From the NCBI GenBank assembly GCA_021234535.1, contig CM037830.1, positions 35,526,937 through 35,590,936 on the forward strand: DNA of 64,000 nucleotides. The letters are read 5' to 3'. Positions 26,201-39,591 of this stretch are shown piece after piece; within the stretch, counting starts at the first letter, position 1; the number at the start of each line of letters is the position of its first letter. Under the pieces are notes generated by a model. The model made no database searches. It saw nothing but the letters and a program-made list of their open reading frames with translations, and was not told where the DNA came from. The stretch comes from Stichopus chloronotus. Lineage: Eukaryota; Echinodermata; Holothuroidea; Aspidochirotida; Stichopodidae. Position numbers and translations under genes: made by a program.

Positions 26201-29200
26201 GTTTCAACGTAGCTATCCTTTCTACACTATGTTAAACCGCATTAAATCATTCTGAGTTATATGGGGATGACAAATTCAGTGATGATATGGTTATGAATGA
26301 AAATCGAGCATTACTGGCAAAACCACGTTTATTTCCCTGATATTTCAGGAGCATAAGAAAATAGAGGTTTGTCGTGTAATGGTTGTCGGGGTGGCCCGGG
26401 TTGCCAATTATGTTCGTTTACTTTTCTCTTAAACATCCCACTGTCATTTTTTGTTTGAAATTCAAAATGGAACCACGTGGTTAACTGTTGTTACCTCCTG
26501 TACTGCAGGCTATACTAGATACATGATATCAATTATCATTCATAGGCTCCTATATGACACGTTGCACTAGCGCGATCAGTATTACAGTAAAGTACTTCCT
26601 GTTAACACGTATACCGCAATAGCTCCGCGCTTGCGATATTGCTCTTTGTCTATGTCACATCCTCACGAATGAAACAAATGCGATTTTAACTGTTTGAATT
26701 AACTTAGTTGAAATTGGTGTGCAGTAGCGGTGCGCTAATTACTTTGTCAGCCAGTACTGCAGTCAGGGCGCAATCGTGTTAAATTCAGTAGCTCCGAAAT
26801 CCCATAGCGGAATTGCCATACATGACATGCCACGAACCCTACACACGTTCCGCACGGTAACCTACTATGGAAAAAGTATGCTAGGTATTTTGATGTGTCT
26901 AGTTACCGCATGTAATATTTGCAGACCGGCAGCGTTATCCCGACTTCACACGTAGACCTACCACCAGCAACGTAATCCCCCCCCAACACATTATCTGATT
27001 TGTTACTGCTATAGAGCTAGGCCGAGAGAAGAGGATCACTCAAACAGCTGGAAGGTCAAGATTGGCTTACTTAGACATTCGTTAATTTCAGAGAGTTATT
27101 GGGGTACTTAGCCTAGCCAATATGGGTTTCTATGTTAGAAACAGTGTAGCTGGATTAGTAGTGGACAAAAAAAAAAAAAACTTGAGACAAATAAATTATA
27201 GAAATGTTGCAATTGGCCTTGTTGGCCCAAATAAGAATAACAGCAATTGTGGAAGTTATCCTTTCAAAATTAAGTTGCCACTCGATTCTTCCGAAATACG
27301 CCTTTACATCATACCGCCTTTCTAGATCTCTGTGCGTGTGGCATATGTTATATTCGCATATATCTGCCGCTTAACAAATTCGAATTCATTTCCAGTTTCA
27401 TTCTTATTATTTTATTGTTTTTCGTTTCATGTATTTCAATTAACCTGAAGCCCCTATTAATTGAATTAAATGTCTGAGGGACGATTAACCCCGTCATATT
27501 TTTCACTAGATTTCTTTACCGAATATTATAGTATCACGGAGAATTTCTGCAAATAGAGTGAGATGCTTGTCCTCTTTAATTAAAATGATGCAGTTGTGGC
27601 AACTTAAAATTGCAGTTATCTTAAAATGATCGGCGGTCGTGTTATGCCAGTAGCTCACAATTCATCTTCTTAAAAGTGTAAAGAAAATGATGGATGTAAC
27701 TCCATGGTCATGACAAAAAAAAATAAAAGTGGTATTAGGCCCCATCATATTTTGGGAATCGATGACGCAATCTATGACGCAGTAAGCATTTATTTGCATA
27801 CATTGCAAAAGTTGAGGCATCGCACAATTCTGAAACTTTCGAGCGTGTCTCATTCCGAAATGAAATTTTGAAACCGAATTTCAATTTAGTTCCTGTGAAT
27901 CAGAAATCAGTTTGATAGTCATTCTAACTTATTACATTTTTCTGATTAATTTAATTTTGGGGGATTTTTTGGATCCTTTTATGGGTTTACGCATTTCATG
28001 GATCATTTTAGAGAAAGTTAGACTTCATGAAAACTCTCGAAGTCTCTTTCACAATCGCTATAGATTTCCTTCTTTAAGAGTTCAATAATATATACTTTAA
28101 TAAAAAAAAAAAAAAAACAACGGGGGCAAACTAGATCCTCTCTTTTTGAATTGAATATACAGAGGAGTTATTATAAGGAGGGGATATAAAAACAAGTTTA
28201 GATAAATCCCACTTTAGAATTCTGCGAGACATTTCACTTAGATTCCTGCTTGTGGTCTGCAGTGTGCGATAAAAAAGGGGGAGCATTTTGTGACGTATTT
28301 CATGACATATACCAACTCCTTACCCTAGTCGAGCCATGACCTAGTGAACTTGAGAAGATTTATGACATACAGTTCACGAGAAGCTACTCAGGCCAGTCAT
28401 AGTTTACTTTATATTTACAATCGAATGAAGGTTCTAGAGATGGGGAAATGTTTATACTGACTAAAAGATTTATTTCTTAGGCTGTAATGGTTACTATTTT
28501 TGCATGAAAATTTGTGGGAGATACAAGAATAACGGCATTCACAGTTCGTGTGGTAAATCAATTTAGCGTCAGGGTTGCTGTTTAAGTGACAACCTTTTTT
28601 CCCCTCATTAGCCTGACGGCAAATTCAAGTTAGTAGGCATGGGGGCAACCCGGCCGGTTTGGTTCGGTGGGGTTATGAACTGTGGGGACTGGGGAGGAGG
28701 GGAGGTGTTCCAGTTTTTCGACATCTGGGAGAGTTGCAAGCGTTCCTGATCGCAGACACAACATTACTCAGGAATTGATGACGATACAAAATGAGTCGAT
28801 AAAATTACAGTATTAATGCATCTTATATATCATGGTTCTAAAACAAATGGCGAAAAAAAATATTGTTATCACCTGACTTAACCCTCTTTTCCCAACTAAA
28901 TCCCCCTTACACAATCACCAAAATTTCCATTTATGCCCAGCTTTGCGTACGAGTTGAATAGGAACATATCGTGGTGTGTGCATTATCTTATTAAGTATCC
29001 AAGCTAAAATGAAGAAAAAGAAAACACCCAATAGCAGTATAAATTCTGATCAAACTCTCTCTAGAGTTTACTTTATTCACCTTGGATTATTTGTTTCACA
29101 GTCATTATCAAATACGCCTACTGTTTGATAAATGTACATATATCGGTCAGGTTTTCGCTGTTGAATAATTTAAAATTAAACAAATGGTCTGAAAAGAAAA

Positions 29201-30387
29201 TGACCTTCACTCTTCGTCTTGTATTTGCGGTTCTACTGCCCTCTATCGGTCAAGGGTATAACGGTAATTGGGTCTTCCTTTCCCGCTATGTGAATGATGC
29301 TCAAGGGAAGGTTAACTCCTCCATGCAGCACAGAATATGGCTCACATCACGCTTACATGTGAAACCCACGATGTTTGCACAGTCGTTAGTTAACAGATTA
29401 ATTCCCGAGTCCCCGTCTATATTAATTTGCATTTTTGATCGTTGATAAGATAGTGCTTGTCAATCGTCTGGTGTCCCAAACCCACTGTTGACAAACTTTG
29501 CCACACTGGATGAGGTGATCTTCAAAATACACCAAAAGGCAGATAAGGTATACTGTTGCAGTAGTGCCGCGCGTTTGTCTGAAAGTAACACGCGATACAA
29601 TTAAATGGAGCCCTTGATTGGTTTGGAAAGTTATTGAACAACGAAATATTACACCCATCGAAACTTATAGTAAAATGGTAACAGGCGTTAATGGAAAATA
29701 GAGCAAATTTTTAATGACAGAATTGAAGTTATGGGCCTCGTGTGGAGTTATAGAAGCGGAATCAATGGTTGATGTTTGACTGTTAAGTGAAGGTAGTCAC
29801 ACATTACACTGTAGTTCGTTATACGTTATTTTGAAAACGCAGAAAAAATTACTTCTTTTAAACCATACAAGTTTCTTCTGTCATCAACTCAACAAAGGAC
29901 TACACCAAGTACCGAACTAAGACGAACACTAGCCTGTTGATTTACATATCTGCCAATAGGATTTAAAAGGTACACTAACTTAGCATAGTGGCATTATGCA
30001 GCCCCGGCAGTATCCATTATCCATTGAACATTTAACATTACATTAGCCAGTATACTATGATTCACAACTTGTGAATTGATGTGTATTGATGGCAGCAATC
30101 TGTAAGCTATATGGGTAACCTGTTATCAAAATATAAGAATTAAATGCAGTGGCTACACTAAAACCGCAAGGTTTCATTGTAGTATAGTACACCCATTTCG
30201 GCTATTGCCTAAATGACGTCATAATATCGGCTTCAATGAAAGTCACTCTCACAGTTTCACTGCATTCCCATCTTCTATCGTGAATTTATAATTCATTTTA
30301 TTTAAAAAACAAAAACAGAACGAAAATACCGAATCCGAATTCGTCGAAACTCTAGCGACTGAGCCTAAAGACTGTGGTGCGGTGAAC
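23250..30387. other. Intergenic stretch upstream of SLC34A
   Basis: No supportable coding exon on either strand. Visible items: poly(A) at 23641-23658, a (GT)n near 24432, a G run near 24870, inverted CCAAT boxes (gattgg) near 25545 and 25583 in a CpG-containing patch, A runs near 27168 and 28101. The gattgg patch could be a distal promoter or untranslated first exon of the transporter, but nothing shows this. Frames at 24206-24547 and 25501-25836 (-) have no recognisable domain. Confidence 0.45.
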
Positions 30388-33300
30388 ATGGCTTATCAAG
30401 CTGAAGATGAGGAAAACCAGAGAAGCGAAACCACTGGCAAGTCAGATGATGACGTACCAAATTGTGACGTGATCGTTGACGTCGAGGGACAGGAGGAACC
30501 TGAAGAAGACCCGTGGAATGCAGCCTTTAAGACGAAGACAAAAATTATAACACCTTGGAGAGGTAAGCAGAAGAGCGGTGCTTCCATTCATGTAATGTGT
30601 ATATGAAATCCCCTAACAAACCAGAAAGACACAATTATTTTATTATTTTTCCTTTAAGATTTCAAGTTAATTTTGATTATTTATTCGATTATTTTTTATC
30701 GCTGTTACACGTAATTATTTTTCATGTTTATATTTCAGTTTTGATTCATTTTCTCCTTTTCTAGATCTTTCCACCTGCCAGAAAGTCAACCGTGTCGTGT
30801 ACGAATGGATCTTCCTGAGCTTGTTCAAAGTCTCCTGCGTGTTGGGACTGTTGTACACGTTCGTCTGCTCCCTGCAGGTGATGTCTGCAGCCTTCCAGCT
30901 TCTAGGCGGGAAAGCAGCGGGCAAAGCACTGACCGAGAGCGAGATTGTTAACAACCCAGTAGGGGGTCTCATGATCGGAGTCATGGTGACGGTGTTGGTG
31001 CAGAGTTCGAGTACCTCCACCAGCATCATTGTATCCATGGTTGGCGCTGGAGGTGAGTAAATCACTGGAACGTACCATTATCTCATGATCAGACAATTAG
31101 TGGGTCTCCAGTAGCACCAAAGGAGGTCAGTTATAAAGTGTGATATAAAGTGTGTGACTGATTTGAGGCTGTAGACTGTATACTGCGAGTTCGATGTATA
31201 GATGGCACAATTTCATGTTTATGTCAATAGGGTCTTTGGGGTAGCGGCTGTTAAAAAATACAAGAGAAAATGGAAATTTGCGCAACAATAGAAACTGACA
31301 AAAGTCGCTGTTTTATCTATTTTTTGTCTATTTCATTGTATAGTGCTAACCGTGGAACAGGCGATACCATTCATCATGGGGGCTAACATCGGCACATCTG
31401 TGACTAACACCATCGTGGCGGTAACGCAGGCCAAGGACCGGAACCAGTTTCGACGGGCATTTGGGGGCGCTACAGTCCACGACATGTTCAACTGGTTGTC
31501 CGTGGCGATTCTGTTACCCCTAGAGGCCCAATTCAGCATACTGTACAAGATGAGCGAGGGATTCCTGTCACTGTTTAACGTCAACCAAAATGAGTCGGCT
31601 GACATAGACTTTCTGGACGCCATCACTAAACCGATCACAGCTCGCATTGTACAGGTGATTACTGAGCTACTACATTCACGAACTTTAATTTTTCAAGGTT
31701 CTCATTCAATTGATACCGTTTATTTTGTGACGAGTTTGAAGGAAACCATAGCATGCCACGCAAAACTTCTAATTAGCTCCAAGGGTCGTGCATGTATCCC
31801 TTCATGCATTTACCAAAAATTTGAGAAATTGTAGCTTTTTTGTGAACGGCGGTTGCCAATGGTTAATACCTAATGGTTAATGGTAAAAAGTGTCTTGTCA
31901 CAGATTTGCTATAAGTGATTTTGATTTTTAAATTACCCTGTCGCCTTTGCTTCAGTTGGGTGTTAGATGTTCAGAATCTCTTAATTTGGTCATTTACCAT
32001 CAGCATATGAATAATACTCAACACGTGCAACAAAAGATCATGAATTTTGTCAATCAAGTCAAGCAGCCCCATTTAAGGCTTCGACAATCCACATGGGTAA
32101 CAAACTTGAGAAAACTTCATGCAAGTAATACAAACACAGGAGGAACATGTTTCGTGGACATAAATGTACATCGTTTACAGTCGCGACTTTTTCTCACCAA
32201 ATCGAAACATAACCGTCTATTACAAAACAAATATTAAATTATTAAATATCGGATCGTTTACTGACTCTCAAACACAGATTGATAAAAGTGCCATCACAGA
32301 CATCGCATTGAATCAAACTGGCGGGGAAGAAGTTTCTCTGCTAAAGAGATGCGAAGATGGTGAAACTGGAGACAAATGTAAGTACATTTTGAAGTCATGT
32401 TCACAAATTAATCATTTTGTAAAAAGTTAAGTAAATGTATAAAAAGGACATGTAAGATTTTCGATGTATACAATGAAAAAGTTCGAAAACAAAATCTACT
32501 GTACATTTGAATAAATCGTATCGTGTAGTATCATACACTGAATCAAACGACACAATGCATTAACGTGAAAAAATATTTCATTTAATTTATCTTTTTAGTG
32601 AAATTATTTTCTTTTTTTCGATTTAACTTTTCCAGGTAATCACATTTTCGCTTATTCCGATCTGTCGGACGCTGCTGTCGGCGGCATTTTGCTCGTCTTC
32701 TCCCTGCTGGTCCTCAGTACGTGCTTGATACTTTTGGTGCGCATGCTCCAATGGATCCTCCAAGGGCAACGGACCATGAAGCTGGTTCGCAAGGCACTCA
32801 ACGCCAACTTTCCCGGAGCGTTCTCGTTTCTGACGGGTTACTTCGCGATATTGGTAGGCGCCGTTCTGACGTTCCTGGTGCAGAGTAGCTCCGTATTCAC
32901 GTCTGCGATTACACCGTTGGTAGGCATGGGACTCATTACTATAAAACGTATGTATCCCTTAACGCTAGGCTCCAACATCGGTACGACCGGTACGAGTATT
33001 TTAGCGGCCTTAGCTCAACCGGACAACTTTTTGTTAGCACTTCAAGTGTCATTATGTCATTTATTTTTTAACTTGATTGGTATATCTATATGGTACCCAA
33101 TCCCTTTCATGAGGAAAGTTCCCATCAGATTAGCCAAAAATCTCGGTAATAACACCGCCAAATATAGATGGTTTGCCTTCGTGTATTTGGCACTAATATT
33201 TTTTCTGATACCAATGTCTGTGTTTGCGTTATCTTTAGCCGGTTCAGTTATATTCCTGTCAGTCGCTATACCCATCGGCGTCCTGTTTATAATCATAGTC

Positions 33301-33774
33301 ACCATCAACATATTACAAGCCAAAGCTCCGAATTTCTTGCCAAAATTCTTAAGAAACTGGAAATTTCTCCCCGAACCTCTGCGTTCGTTGAGACCTTACG
33401 ATAAGCCTTTTACTCAGGTCGGCCTTTGTTGTAAACGGTGCTGTCCGAAACGCTGTTGCAGCGGCGGAAACGACACTGAAAATTCAGAGGAGGGATTGGA
33501 GGGTAATTGTCACGTGGAAGAAAATGACGAAGGCGTCATTCAAAACCAAATGAAAGTTGTCGGGTTTTCAACCGTTAAGATTGAAATCGAAATGACACCA
33601 GGATCAGAAAGAAAGTCATTCGGTAAGACAGACGATGACATTTCATTGAAATCCTTGGACAGTGGTGTCGTTAGTGGTAATATATCTACTGTATCGGGTC
33701 AATTGAGTACCTCACCTTCCACTGTGTCATTGAGAACGTATTACAATGACGCAATAAAAGAGGAGAAGAGATGA
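30388..33774 (+). CDS. SLC34A2: SLC34-family Na+/phosphate cotransporter (NaPi-II type)
   Basis: Apical-type sodium-coupled phosphate transporter of the NaPi-IIa/b/c family. Exons: 30388-30562, 30765-31052, 31344-31654, 32278-32377, 32636-33774 (TGA at 33772); 2013 bases with phase closing throughout, 670 residues, close to vertebrate NaPi-IIb. Two inverted-repeat signature motifs are present: QSSSTSTSI (about residue 138) and QSSSVFTS (about 374). [14 protein letters not shown] and ATVHDMFNW (155-205) are conserved; the Asp at about 201 is the residue present in electrogenic IIa/IIb and replaced by Gly in electroneutral IIc, so electrogenic transport is inferred. A short extracellular loop has a [10 protein letters not shown] pair. 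The tail has a Cys cluster ([11 protein letters not shown]) like IIb. Start chosen at the first ATG of the acidic N-terminus; the frame is open a little further upstream, so an extra 5' exon is possible. The symbol denotes the family; in invertebrates it is probably pro-orthologous to A1-A3. Confidence 0.93.
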
Positions 33775-33781
33775 TTCGTCA

Positions 33782-34033
33782 GAAACCAGTCTCAGAATCT
33801 GGGACTGATCGAACCGGTCTGTTGAAACTGATCGAGTCAACCTGCTGAAACTGATGGAACCAGTTCGTTGGGACTGGTCAAACGAGTCTGCCGAGACTGA
33901 TCGAACCAGTCTGCCGCGACTGATTGAACCAGTCTTCTGAGACTGATCACACCAGCATTCTGAGACTGATCAAATCAGTCTTCTGAGACTAATAGAATCA
34001 GTCAATTGGGATTGATCGAACCAGTCTTTTGAG
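33782..34033 (+). repeat. Minisatellite, ten 23-bp units, in SLC34A 3' UTR
   Basis: Starts just after the stop codon. Exactly ten units of 23 bases fill 33804-34033, each built on actgatcgaaccagtct plus a variable ctgag-like tail; a partial unit precedes at 33782-33803. Consecutive units juxtapose CAGTCT-nnnn-AGACTG, a 6-bp stem with a 4-base loop, so the transcript can fold into a row of hairpins. Units have drifted in the loop more than in the stem in several copies. Confidence 0.9.
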
Positions 34034-35460
34034 GTCGATTGCGTCATACATTCAAAGGTCATGACCAAGTGTATAGGTTGAGCTGTTGGCACAGCTGCTA
34101 TGGTACAAGGTGGTCACGATTGTTTCGATACAATTCGTGAAGCCATCACGGACTTTAAATCTGCCGATATGACGTCACTATGACGTTAGATATTTTTATA
34201 ATTTCCTTTAATACTGTCTAAGATTTAATATGCAGCTGAGAGAAAATGAAATTTATCTTGCACAATCATATGTCATGTCAAATACATCGTGTCACTGCAT
34301 GAAGTTAGGTTGGGACGACCAACCAAACATTTCAGTTTGATGGTTCTCATATTAAGCCATTAATTAAATTATTAACTTGATCTTGGTCCATCTTTACGAG
34401 TTCAATTGTATTCACTATGGATTGCAAAAAAATAATAAAATAACATTTTCTGTGTGTAGGGCATTATCAGTAGTCATGGTAAAAGGGAGGAATATGTTTT
34501 GTGGCACATTGAAGAAGTCACCACATGTCCTCTTCCCTCCCTTCAGTGAAAAAAAAACAACAACAAAAAATGAACAAAAGAATAATAGCAAAACACACAG
34601 ATACATTCAAATTATTTGTTAAACAAGAATACTGTCACGGTATTGAAATTTTATGTTGTAGATCAAACGTTCACTTTGTTACTTCATCGTTGATAAAGAG
34701 TATAAAGGACGCTTGACTTGGTTTGAAAGTTACAAGAAATCAAGCCCGTAGTTAGGTGACTATTGTGGTTTCGAGCATTTGGCCTGTATTTAGGTTGACC
34801 ATCAGCGTGGTTTCAAGCATTTGGTCGGTAATTAAGTGAAAATTGTTGTTCAAGCATTTGGCCAGTAATTAAGTGACCATTGTGGTTCAAAGTGTTTGGT
34901 CGGTAATCAGGTGACCATTAGTGTGGATTCAAGCATTTTAAGGAATTGTGATGTCAAACATTTAGATGGAATAATTGGCAATCGAAAGGTATTAGAAACG
35001 ATGTATGCTGTTTAAGTTATCACATATACAGGCTCCATTGTTTGAGTTGATCTAAGCTTAATTTTTTTTTAAATAATAGTAGGCCAACCTTTAAGGATTT
35101 AAAATTAATATCAAACTGAAGAAAGCAAAAAGACTACATGCTGTACTGCATTTTGAGTTAAATGTTTAACTTACAACGTTTAATTTGTAATTGTTACTAC
35201 AGTAAAAGATGACGAGGCTGAAACAATGCAAATCATTAAAATGGTTCCCATGGAAACCGAACCAAGTTTCAGGAATTGCACTGAAAATGCACTTCTAAGA
35301 GGAAAACAGAGTTTTTTATTCTTTTATTATACTACAAAAAACGGTATAAAACCGAAAAGGTTGCTTTGTATAAATTAGTTCAAGAAAAAAGTAAAGTTAT
35401 ATGTAAAGATAGAAACTATGTCAATAAAATGACTGTACTAAACAAAAGGACTCTTTTTCT
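34034..35460 (+). other. Probable remainder of SLC34A 3' UTR
   Basis: Non-coding sequence to an AATAAA at 35423. An earlier aataaa at 34434 is an alternative signal. The 37-41-bp repeat at 34748 lies within this stretch. Confidence 0.35.
34748..34938. repeat. Minisatellite, about five units of 37-41 bp
   Basis: Units of the form gtaattaagtgaccattgtg followed by gtttcaagcatttggtcg recur five times with substitutions and small length changes. It is unrelated in sequence to the 23-bp array upstream. Confidence 0.8.
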
Positions 35461-38216
35461 TTTCGTCTCCTTCCAACCACCCATTTCTGCGAGTAAAAGA
35501 TAGAAACACTCCGGCTTAGAGGGGCGGCTAATTGATTTGATTTTCGTGAGTTTGTGGGATTTTTAAGAGTACAAACAAATGTCAATGCTTGTAATTAGCA
35601 TATTGAGTGCAGTTCCACATCCAGTAGTTACGAAAACTGCCAAGGGGGAAAAACTGATACGGGGAATACAGCCCCTCCCCCTTATACTGCAATCTAGTCA
35701 ACTGGTAAAGACTGCAGATTTTGCCAAATTACCATCATCCTCTGCTTTGGGGACTATTACGTAATATGAGTCCATTACCTAAAAATAATTTTCAAGTGGT
35801 GGAGTCTTGCTCAAAAAAAAAAAGCCAAGAGCAAGGGGCAGCGGTAGGTTCTTAGGGTGGAAGCATTTCTTTTTTCTTTTTTTTTGAAAAATAGAAAAAT
35901 GAAACCACTCGTTGGACTCCGTACTGGGTGAGGGGTATCAGGAAGAAGGGGTGAGCCTTTATGAAATTTTATCTTAAATAAGGTGCGTTTTTTTAGGGAT
36001 AATATACATCCAAATAGAGCTGTTAAGGCATGATGATGTAGGTTACATGAAAATATTCTTAGCCCAGAGATTTGTGAACCCCACCGTTTTCATGGGGGGG
36101 GGGGGATATAACACTCAACCCATACATCCTACAGAAAGCCGCCATGGCCGGAAGCGATCATCCTCTTGCACAGTCTGTGGCAGATATATGTATGAATAGT
36201 AGCTGATATACTGACTAAAACACACGCACCAGCTAAAGCCTCCCCGGGGGTAATGGTGTTACCTCCACCTAAAATATCAGAATAAGTAGCTCTCTTTACC
36301 AAAAGTGTCCTCATTGGTATTATATTGCATGTAACGAGAATTTTAAGAGAATCCTTTCAGACATTGTAACCCCCTCAACTGCAAGGGTGTTGTGCTCTTT
36401 TAGACATTTACCCCCACCCCCAACTGTTGGGGGGGGGGGTTGCGCAGGTCCCGATGTGTGTTTTGTAATAACATCGTGGAGAATATCAAGAGGAAGGAAG
36501 AGCCTGGATAATTCTGGTAAAGGTCAAATCACTGTGAATCGAGGCAAGTGGCTCAAACAGGCAGTATAGGGCTTTTGTTGTTGTTTTGTTCAAGTGAGTC
36601 ACTTTAGAGTGATAATCCCTTGCAAGGCATGATTCAATGAATGTATGTTTATGTCTCATTTTGAAGCTTACTGCAAAGTAAAGTATGTGCCCAAATGTTT
36701 CTCACCAAATTATCCTTCCTGCAGAATACGATATCCGAGTAAGAACAACAGTCGTTCGGTTGAAGAATTAAGGGTTAATCATTCGTGGACCGTGCACCTA
36801 CTCAAGGATATACGCACGAGCAGGGGACTAAAGGAATGAAACGATTAACACGATTAACAGCGTGGTAACGATGTTCGTGCGCGACTGCATGACAAAATAC
36901 TACCATTGTTTTGTTCATCATGACTTAAGATATAGCAGACGACAAGAACCTTATATATACCGTTTTAATGTATTCATCCGCCCGAGATTTTACTCTTAAA
37001 TTACCGCGTTTTTATTCAAGGGTAAAACAGGGTCACCTGACCATATACGACACTATCATGAGCCAATAGGATTTGAGGATTCTATGTATGAATGAACGAT
37101 GATGTTAAAAAACTTAAAATTATGAACAAGGATGTTAAAATTAAGCAAGACTAACTAGCAAGCAAGTTAACTGAACAAGGAGCAAGAAAAGATTTGCATT
37201 ACGTGACGATAACCTGGCAAAGACTATGCTGAACTTGCTATGAGGTCCCATACCACTTTAATCTTTTTCATTGACTTACACACTGAAACAGCGATATTAG
37301 GCAATATTAGGCCTTCGTGCATGCGAGGTACATCGTATCAGAGATCCCCTATGATCTATCATGTAGATGGTAACGGCCTGACACGTCATGCCGTTCAAAA
37401 AATTATGTCGACCATTCAAATTTTGAGCTAGAGAAGGTCGAACTTTTGAGAGGTTGACGAGGTTCTTGGACCGAAATATCATGACGTTCGCCTTAAATTT
37501 TCTAAAACGATCTAAATCTTTTTCAACCGTTCTAATATTCACATCATCTGTACTTAAACTGGTTTTCACCAACATGGAAGTAAACAAAAAAGTAATGATG
37601 GCTGAAAACATGGTTTAGATGAATCATCGTTTAGGTGAAATTCTTGCACTGGATATAGAAAAAGTTGTTAAGACATAGGAAAGCACATTCTTAACTTATT
37701 CAAAGTATTTATCACATTGACAGAAAGCTAAAAGTGTGATCGGTGTGACATTTTTCACTACCTATTGCTGATGGGTCCATTGTACGAGTAAAGAAGTAAG
37801 TTCTGGGGTAGACTGAAGGGGGCGCAAGACAATAATTGATCCAGAGCGGTTTTTCTATATATCCAGGGCCCTCGCAGAACACATTTACGTGATGTACTTG
37901 ATACTGTCAGTTTAAAAATTGAAATCTGAAGTTGTATGGCGAATCTGAGGTAGCCCCGATCAGTGGGAAAGAGATGTTAAAAAAAAATTGAAGGTGACTT
38001 TGGGTTCGGACTGATGATCCTTGCCTGTAATTTATTGCATAGTCCGCAAAATGACTTCAGTCAACCAACCGTCATCCCCTTTAAGTTGAACAAACATGAC
38101 CGACATTAGGTTGAGTAGGTTCACAGAGGCGAGGAGCTGTTCCTCCAATACAGTAGACATAGAGATCATTGAGGGTGCGGCAACCAAAATGTTGAACCCT
38201 TCAAAACGTGATGTAC
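35461..38216. other. Intergenic stretch, nothing recognised
   Basis: Short frames only. Contains G runs near 36096 and 36430 and A runs near 35813. I see no exon, RNA gene or transposon end here. Confidence 0.5.
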
Positions 38217-38322
38217 AGACGACAAACTGACGTTGTACCGACGACAAACTGACGTTGTAACGACGACAAACTGAGGTTGTACCGCCGAAGACAAACTGAC
38301 GTTGTACCGACGACAAACTGAC
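38217..38322. repeat. Minisatellite, about five 22-bp units
   Basis: Units of cgacgacaaactgacgttgt plus ac/aa repeat about 4.7 times; the fourth unit has a 3-base insertion (gccgaagac). Reverse-strand frames here (SLSSVQRQFV repeats) are produced by the array. Confidence 0.9.
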
Positions 38323-38460
38323 AATACTACACGGTGATCACGAAAAGTCACGGGAAACTTGGAGACGTGTTACCAGGGCAGTCGCGATCGGGGGAGGTGT
38401 CTCCCCCCCCCCCCAAAAAAAAAACAAAAAGTCTATCAGAGTGACGATAGTAGGAAAATC

Positions 38461-39535
38461 TTAAACATCACTTGAAATTTTTGGTTATCTCAGTCTACTA
38501 ATAATTCATCTTATGGCTTAAACAGATGCCAAATATTGCACGGCAGATTGCGTCTAAGGTTACCTACATGCCAGTTGGAAATTTCCATATTTCAATATAT
38601 CTCATTTCATGAGATAGAAAGATGCCTACTGTTGCACCAGAATGTGTCTAAGTTTACCTGGTAATCCCAAAATTTTCAATAAATCTGAAAACCCAGTTGG
38701 AATTACCCTAGTTGGAACGAAAGTCGGAAATATGAAATACCACTTGGAATTTTTTATATCTCAGTCTTGCACATTTTATGACTTCAAAAGACACCAAACA
38801 TTGCACTAGATTGCTTTTTTAGGTTACCAAGTAGGTGAAAGTTTCTCAAAACCCTTTCTTAAGGCGCGTTCACACTACAACGATATTGGATCGGATTACG
38901 ATCCGATTTTTTCGTTTTTGGTAAATATCTTCTCCATCTCTGATCGGAAAGAACCAAAAATTTGCCAACTTGTGTAAATAAATGATTTGTATCGTATGAC
39001 TAAGAAAATTAAATTTATACTAATTATTTCGTGACGTCACACCTACAGACAGCTTTTATCGGACCACGAGTGTCCGATAAAAGCCTTCTGTCGGTGTGAC
39101 GTCACGAAATAAGGAGATAACAGTTCCACTTTCGTAGTCCTCTGGTACAAATCATATCTTTACACAAGTTGACAAATTTTTGGTTCTTTCTGATCAGAGA
39201 TGGAGAAGATATTTACTAAAAATAAAAAAATCGGATCGTAATCCGATCCAATATCGTTGTAGTGTGAACGCCTTTAGGCTCACCTTCACTTATCTTATCA
39301 GGCTGGATATCACTTACAAAGTTACCGTTACAAGAACTGGCTTTATACTTTATTACGCAATCATCGACGGTTGTCGCAAAGTAATAAAAAAAACTAATCG
39401 CCAGAGAGTAAAAATGTTGGAACTTTATTCGGACTATAATTTCTCGGGAAAAATTGATTGCAATATATGTAAAATATTGCACCAGACTTTGTCAAAGTTA
39501 CCTGGTAGTTGAAAATTTCTCAAAAAAAAAACTTT
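38461..39535. repeat. Old tandem repeats (about 110-150 bp) split by a MITE
   Basis: Four or more diverged units contain a shared order of motifs: atattgcac/gttgcacca/cattgcact, then tctaaggttacc, then agttggaaatttc. They occur near 38530, 38625, 38790 and 39470. The last interval is interrupted by the 412-bp MITE at 38862-39273, so the array is older than that insertion. Confidence 0.55.
38862..39273. mobile_element. PIF/Harbinger-like palindromic MITE, 412 bp
   Basis: The two ends are inverted copies starting AGGCG and continuing TTCACACTACAACGAT; the left end has two extra bases (CG). Flanks are TTA at 38859-38861 and TTA at 39274-39276, the 3-base TTA/TAA duplication typical of PIF/Harbinger. 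Almost the whole element is palindromic: about 200-base arms meet at a short centre near 39067, with gtgacgtcac on each side. It encodes nothing and would fold into one long hairpin if transcribed. Confidence 0.85.
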
Positions 39536-39591
39536 TATCATTTTCCATAAAATGTTTTCTGTTAATTGAGAAATTAAAAACATAAGATTCT

